Source: TA-20 sp035935115 (GTDB lineage Archaea; Thermoproteota; Nitrososphaeria; Nitrososphaerales; Nitrosopumilaceae). From it: 64,000 nucleotides of DNA. The DNA lies in the NCBI GenBank assembly GCA_035935115.1, contig DASYXK010000020.1:1-64000 (forward strand), in the 5' to 3' direction. Positions within the stretch are counted from its first letter, which is position 1; every line of letters starts with the position of its first letter. The notes beneath the pieces were generated by a model, which was not told the origin of the DNA, did not search any database, and was given only the letters and a program-made list of their open reading frames with translations. This document shows positions 61,572 to 64,000 of this stretch, piece by piece. The position numbers and the translations under genes are program-made.

Positions 61572-62267
61572 ATGATTGATTCTGATCAAAAGAAATCCTT
61601 GTTTGATCGAATTAGAATAAAAGTAGAGAAAAAATTTGGAAAATCCAATTATGGAAAGGTTTGGACTAAAGATAACCAATGGTACAATGAAATACACAAT
61701 TCAAATCCCTTACTTCATGAGGATTTTGTCAAATATTTTAAGGGAAAAAAGGATGTAAAAACAGTATTAGAGATAGGATGTGGAACTGGGATTTATCCCA
61801 TCCAGATGAAAGAAATGTTTGAAGGAATACAGTATACTGGGATAGATATATCAGATGAAGCAATAGAATATTGCAAGAAAAACTCTGAGTTTGAGTTTAT
61901 TTGTGGTGATTTTATAAAAATGGATATTACAAAAAAATACGATCTAGTGTATTCTCATGCTGTAGTGGATCATGTATACGACATTGATGCATTTATATCA
62001 AAAATAGTAAAAACGTGCAACAAATACGCCTACATTAACTCCTATAGAGGATACTTTCCAGAACTAAAAGAACATAAAATGACATGGGACGGTCACAATG
62101 GTTGCTATTTTAACGATTTATCAATCCAGCAAACAAGAGAAAACCTTCTTAAAAGTGGACTTTCGGAAGATGAGTTTGTTATTAGATCGCAAGAGAGTGG
62201 ACAGCAAGGGAAAAATGTTAATCTACAAATGGTAATTGAAATCACGAAAAAGATCAAACATTTATAA
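61572..62267 (+). CDS. SAM-dependent methyltransferase
   Basis: A 231-residue class I methyltransferase. VLEIGCGTGIYPIQM at 67-81 is motif I, YTGIDIS at about 93-99 the strand-2 acidic residue, and YDLVYSHAVVDHVYD at about 126-140 the strand-4 block. TAGATATATT at 61541-61550 lies 26 bases ahead of the ATG, a TATA-like box. The final bases overlap the convergent gene at 62262 by six. The substrate is unknown; sugar or lipid is suggested by context. Confidence 0.83.
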   Translation: MIDSDQKKSLFDRIRIKVEKKFGKSNYGKVWTKDNQWYNEIHNSNPLLHEDFVKYFKGKKDVKTVLEIGCGTGIYPIQMKEMFEGIQYTGIDISDEAIEYCKKNSEFEFICGDFIKMDITKKYDLVYSHAVVDHVYDIDAFISKIVKTCNKYAYINSYRGYFPELKEHKMTWDGHNGCYFNDLSIQQTRENLLKSGLSEDEFVIRSQESGQQGKNVNLQMVIEITKKIKHL

Positions 62268-63305
62268 TTTTTTTCCTGTAGCACTAATTCCACTTTCAAT
62301 TTCCTTAAAATGAATTATCTTAGTTTTGGTATCTGCATACCATTTTCTAACCTCATCAGGCGTATGCCTGTATGCATATTTTGGATAATACCAATCAAAA
62401 TTTACTCCAACACTTCGCTCAAAATCTTCATCATCTGCCCAGAAGCATTTGAGAAAATGCCAATAAATGAATCGTTGAACATCATAGGTTCCTGCTTTGA
62501 TGTTTAAAAGTGAAATATCACGAGGGATAGTTATTTTCTTTTTTAATCTAGATAGACTTTTACCCAAAATTGTCATGTCCTTTGAAAATTCAACACATTC
62601 TGCTTCTGACATTTTTGTTGTTTTGGTTCTGATGTAATCGTCAGCAAATTCTCGTATTGGAGCTTTTTTGTTATATACATAAATAGAAATCAGTCCATTT
62701 TTTTGCAGAAACTTTGTCAGATATTTAAAAGAAGTTTCAGTGTTTTTTGTATGATGCAATACTTGGTCAGAATAAATATAATCAAAAAAATTTTTTCTAA
62801 ATGGTAGCTTTCGAAGATCCGCTTGAAGAAAGTGCACATTTTCAATATGACCATATTTCTTATATGCAAAATCTATGCTTTCACTAGCATCAAGAGCAAA
62901 CACTTGAGCATTTTTGCTATTAGATAGAAATCTAGCACTATTTCCTATTCCAGTGCCAGCATCAAGAATCTTCTTCCTACTCTCTAAAAATTTGTTAAAT
63001 TTAGAAAGAGTGTGCCAGCCAAATCTTTCAAGAAACCAATTTCTTTGGAATTCAAACCATTCTTTCTCATGGTATGATTTATGGTATTTTTTCCATTTTG
63101 AAGAAAAGGCATCTTCCGTCTTGGCAAAGCTCTTAGATGTATCAAAAACAAACCTAGGGATGCCGTTTATGACTTTAAATTTATGATTTTGTGCGCAAAC
63201 TAGTGTTCCCTCAATAATCTCGCTTTCTCTTTTTTTTATGTTTTTAATATGAAAAGCAGAACTGCATTTAGGACATACTAGAGCATCAAGTAAGCTTGTT
63301 TTCAA
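62262..63305 (-). CDS. Zinc-knuckle SAM methyltransferase (Trm112-like N-terminus)
   Basis: A 347-residue protein from TTG 63305. The N-terminal part VCPKCSSAFHIKNIK followed by LVCAQNHKFKVINGIPRF is a Trm112/UPF0434-like zinc-binding region (Cys-x2-Cys ... Cys-x3-His). The methyltransferase core follows: ILDAGTGIGNSARF at about 112-125, FALDAS, and FDYIYSDQVLHHTKNTE. Such fused proteins occur in sugar biosynthesis loci. A TATA-like ACTTTTATTTGC lies about 29 bases upstream. It is convergent with the methyltransferase at 61572. Confidence 0.85.
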   Translation of the reverse strand: MKTSLLDALVCPKCSSAFHIKNIKKRESEIIEGTLVCAQNHKFKVINGIPRFVFDTSKSFAKTEDAFSSKWKKYHKSYHEKEWFEFQRNWFLERFGWHTLSKFNKFLESRKKILDAGTGIGNSARFLSNSKNAQVFALDASESIDFAYKKYGHIENVHFLQADLRKLPFRKNFFDYIYSDQVLHHTKNTETSFKYLTKFLQKNGLISIYVYNKKAPIREFADDYIRTKTTKMSEAECVEFSKDMTILGKSLSRLKKKITIPRDISLLNIKAGTYDVQRFIYWHFLKCFWADDEDFERSVGVNFDWYYPKYAYRHTPDEVRKWYADTKTKIIHFKEIESGISATGKKL

Positions 63306-63421
63306 GATAATTCGCTAGACTGGAGTTAGCAAATAAAAGTATTAGGATCAAAGGAACAAAATTAAATTTCATATTCAACCATATTGCATATATTGATCTA
63401 AATTAGAATCAACTTGAACAA

Positions 63422-64000
63422 ATGAAATTATTAATAGGCGGTTCTAGCTCAAAATTTTTTCATCTCAAAGATTTCGGGGAACATTTAGCCAAATTCGGAG
63501 TCGAGTACAAGATAGTCATAGATTCAGAAGTTTATGATGGATTTCCAAGTAGAAAGATTACTAATTGGTTTCAGTCAAAAAAGAAGTTTAACAAACTTTT
63601 AGAAGATTTCAAGCCAGATGCAATATTTGTTGACAGACAGAGACACTTTTGCCTTGCTGCAACCAAAACAAAGTTGCCTGTATTTATGTTACTACGTGGA
63701 GACTTCTGGACTGAGATAAAGCTAGCAAGAGAAACATTATACAAATCACCGTACAAACGCATTGCGCTTTCAAGATGGGAAAAAATAGGAGAAGAGTGTT
63801 TTTCTCAAACTAATTTTATTTTACCAATTTGCAAATATCTTGATAATATAGTAAAGTCACATTATCCAACTAAACCTACAGAGGTGTTGTACCAAGGAAT
63901 AGATCCTACAAAATGGTATCCTGTAGAACCAATGAATCTGAAACATCCATGTATTGGATTACTTCAAGGAGCTTGGATTTGGGATAAGGCAAAAGAAATG
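63422..64000 (+). CDS. Glycosyltransferase-like protein, partial (3' end outside window)
   Basis: 193 codons from ATG 63422 are visible. The N-terminal part KLLIGGSSSKFFHLKDFGEHLAKFGVEYK is a GT-B acceptor-domain start, and VLYQGIDPTKWYPVEP at about 157-172 is the hinge block in which the initial donor-side motif of GT4 enzymes (LYQGID-TKWYP) is found. So it is probably a GT4-like transferase continuing the glycan cluster. TGCATATATTG at 63385-63395 is a possible promoter about 32 bases upstream. Confidence 0.78.
   Translation, partial: MKLLIGGSSSKFFHLKDFGEHLAKFGVEYKIVIDSEVYDGFPSRKITNWFQSKKKFNKLLEDFKPDAIFVDRQRHFCLAATKTKLPVFMLLRGDFWTEIKLARETLYKSPYKRIALSRWEKIGEECFSQTNFILPICKYLDNIVKSHYPTKPTEVLYQGIDPTKWYPVEPMNLKHPCIGLLQGAWIWDKAKEM

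Overview
The window is AT-rich archaeal DNA, most likely from an ammonia-oxidising thaumarchaeon (Nitrososphaeria). The reasons are an archaeosine tRNA-guanine transglycosylase, an archaeal beta-CASP nuclease, a Rieske/cytochrome b/membrane cupredoxin operon, an F420-type reductase module, a PEFG-CTERM sorting tail, and many genes with a TATA-like box 24-30 bases ahead of an ATG, GTG or TTG start (leaderless transcripts). No ammonia monooxygenase genes are in the window, so the lineage is an inference.

Positions 1-5.9 kb hold housekeeping genes: YchF GTPase (partial), AK6-like kinase, tgtA, a ferredoxin with an Asp in one cluster site, an aCPSF2-like nuclease and an OGG1-type glycosylase, ending at tRNA-Arg(TCT). 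Positions 6.0-10.8 kb look like a small decayed island between the 3' end of that tRNA and an imperfect copy of it at 10815-10837. It carries a YVTN beta-propeller secretory protein, an orphan PEFG-CTERM tail, transposase 3' ends, a tandemly duplicated winged-helix gene and several PepSY-like mini-proteins. Positions 10.9-26.3 kb return to core functions: Rieske-cytochrome b-cupredoxin, a 1427-residue secreted subtilase with a partner surface protein, an F420/FMN cluster, a class I aminotransferase, tRNA-Arg(TCG), a MIP18-PqqD fusion and mtnA.

From 26.4 kb to the right edge nearly every gene serves surface glycan synthesis. A phosphosugar isomerase opens the block. Next come genes for a nonulosonic (legionaminic/sialic-type) acid: 4,6-dehydratase, hydrolysing 2-epimerase, NeuB synthase, DegT aminotransferase and CMP-sugar synthetase. 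These lead into a DUF115/Maf-like protein that looks frameshifted, and a B12-binding radical SAM enzyme. Then follow two capsule-type glycosyltransferases, scattered rmlA, rmlB, rmlC-like and rmlD genes, a deacetylase, GT2 and GT4 transferases, a flippase, an MBOAT/SGNH O-acylation pair, several methyltransferases, and a polyprenyl-phosphate sugar synthase beside an unusual 926-residue flippase-GT-C fusion.

Together the right half can be read as one pathway: sugar nucleotides are made (phosphosugar isomerase, Rml, NulO genes), assembled by cytoplasmic transferases, trimmed and decorated (deacetylase, acetyltransferase, methyltransferases, radical SAM, MBOAT), flipped, and completed outside the membrane by a polyprenyl-phosphate-dependent GT-C enzyme. 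The most unusual items are the flippase-GT-C fusion, the putative Maf-like NulO transferase with a probable +1 frameshift, and the tRNA-bounded mini-island.
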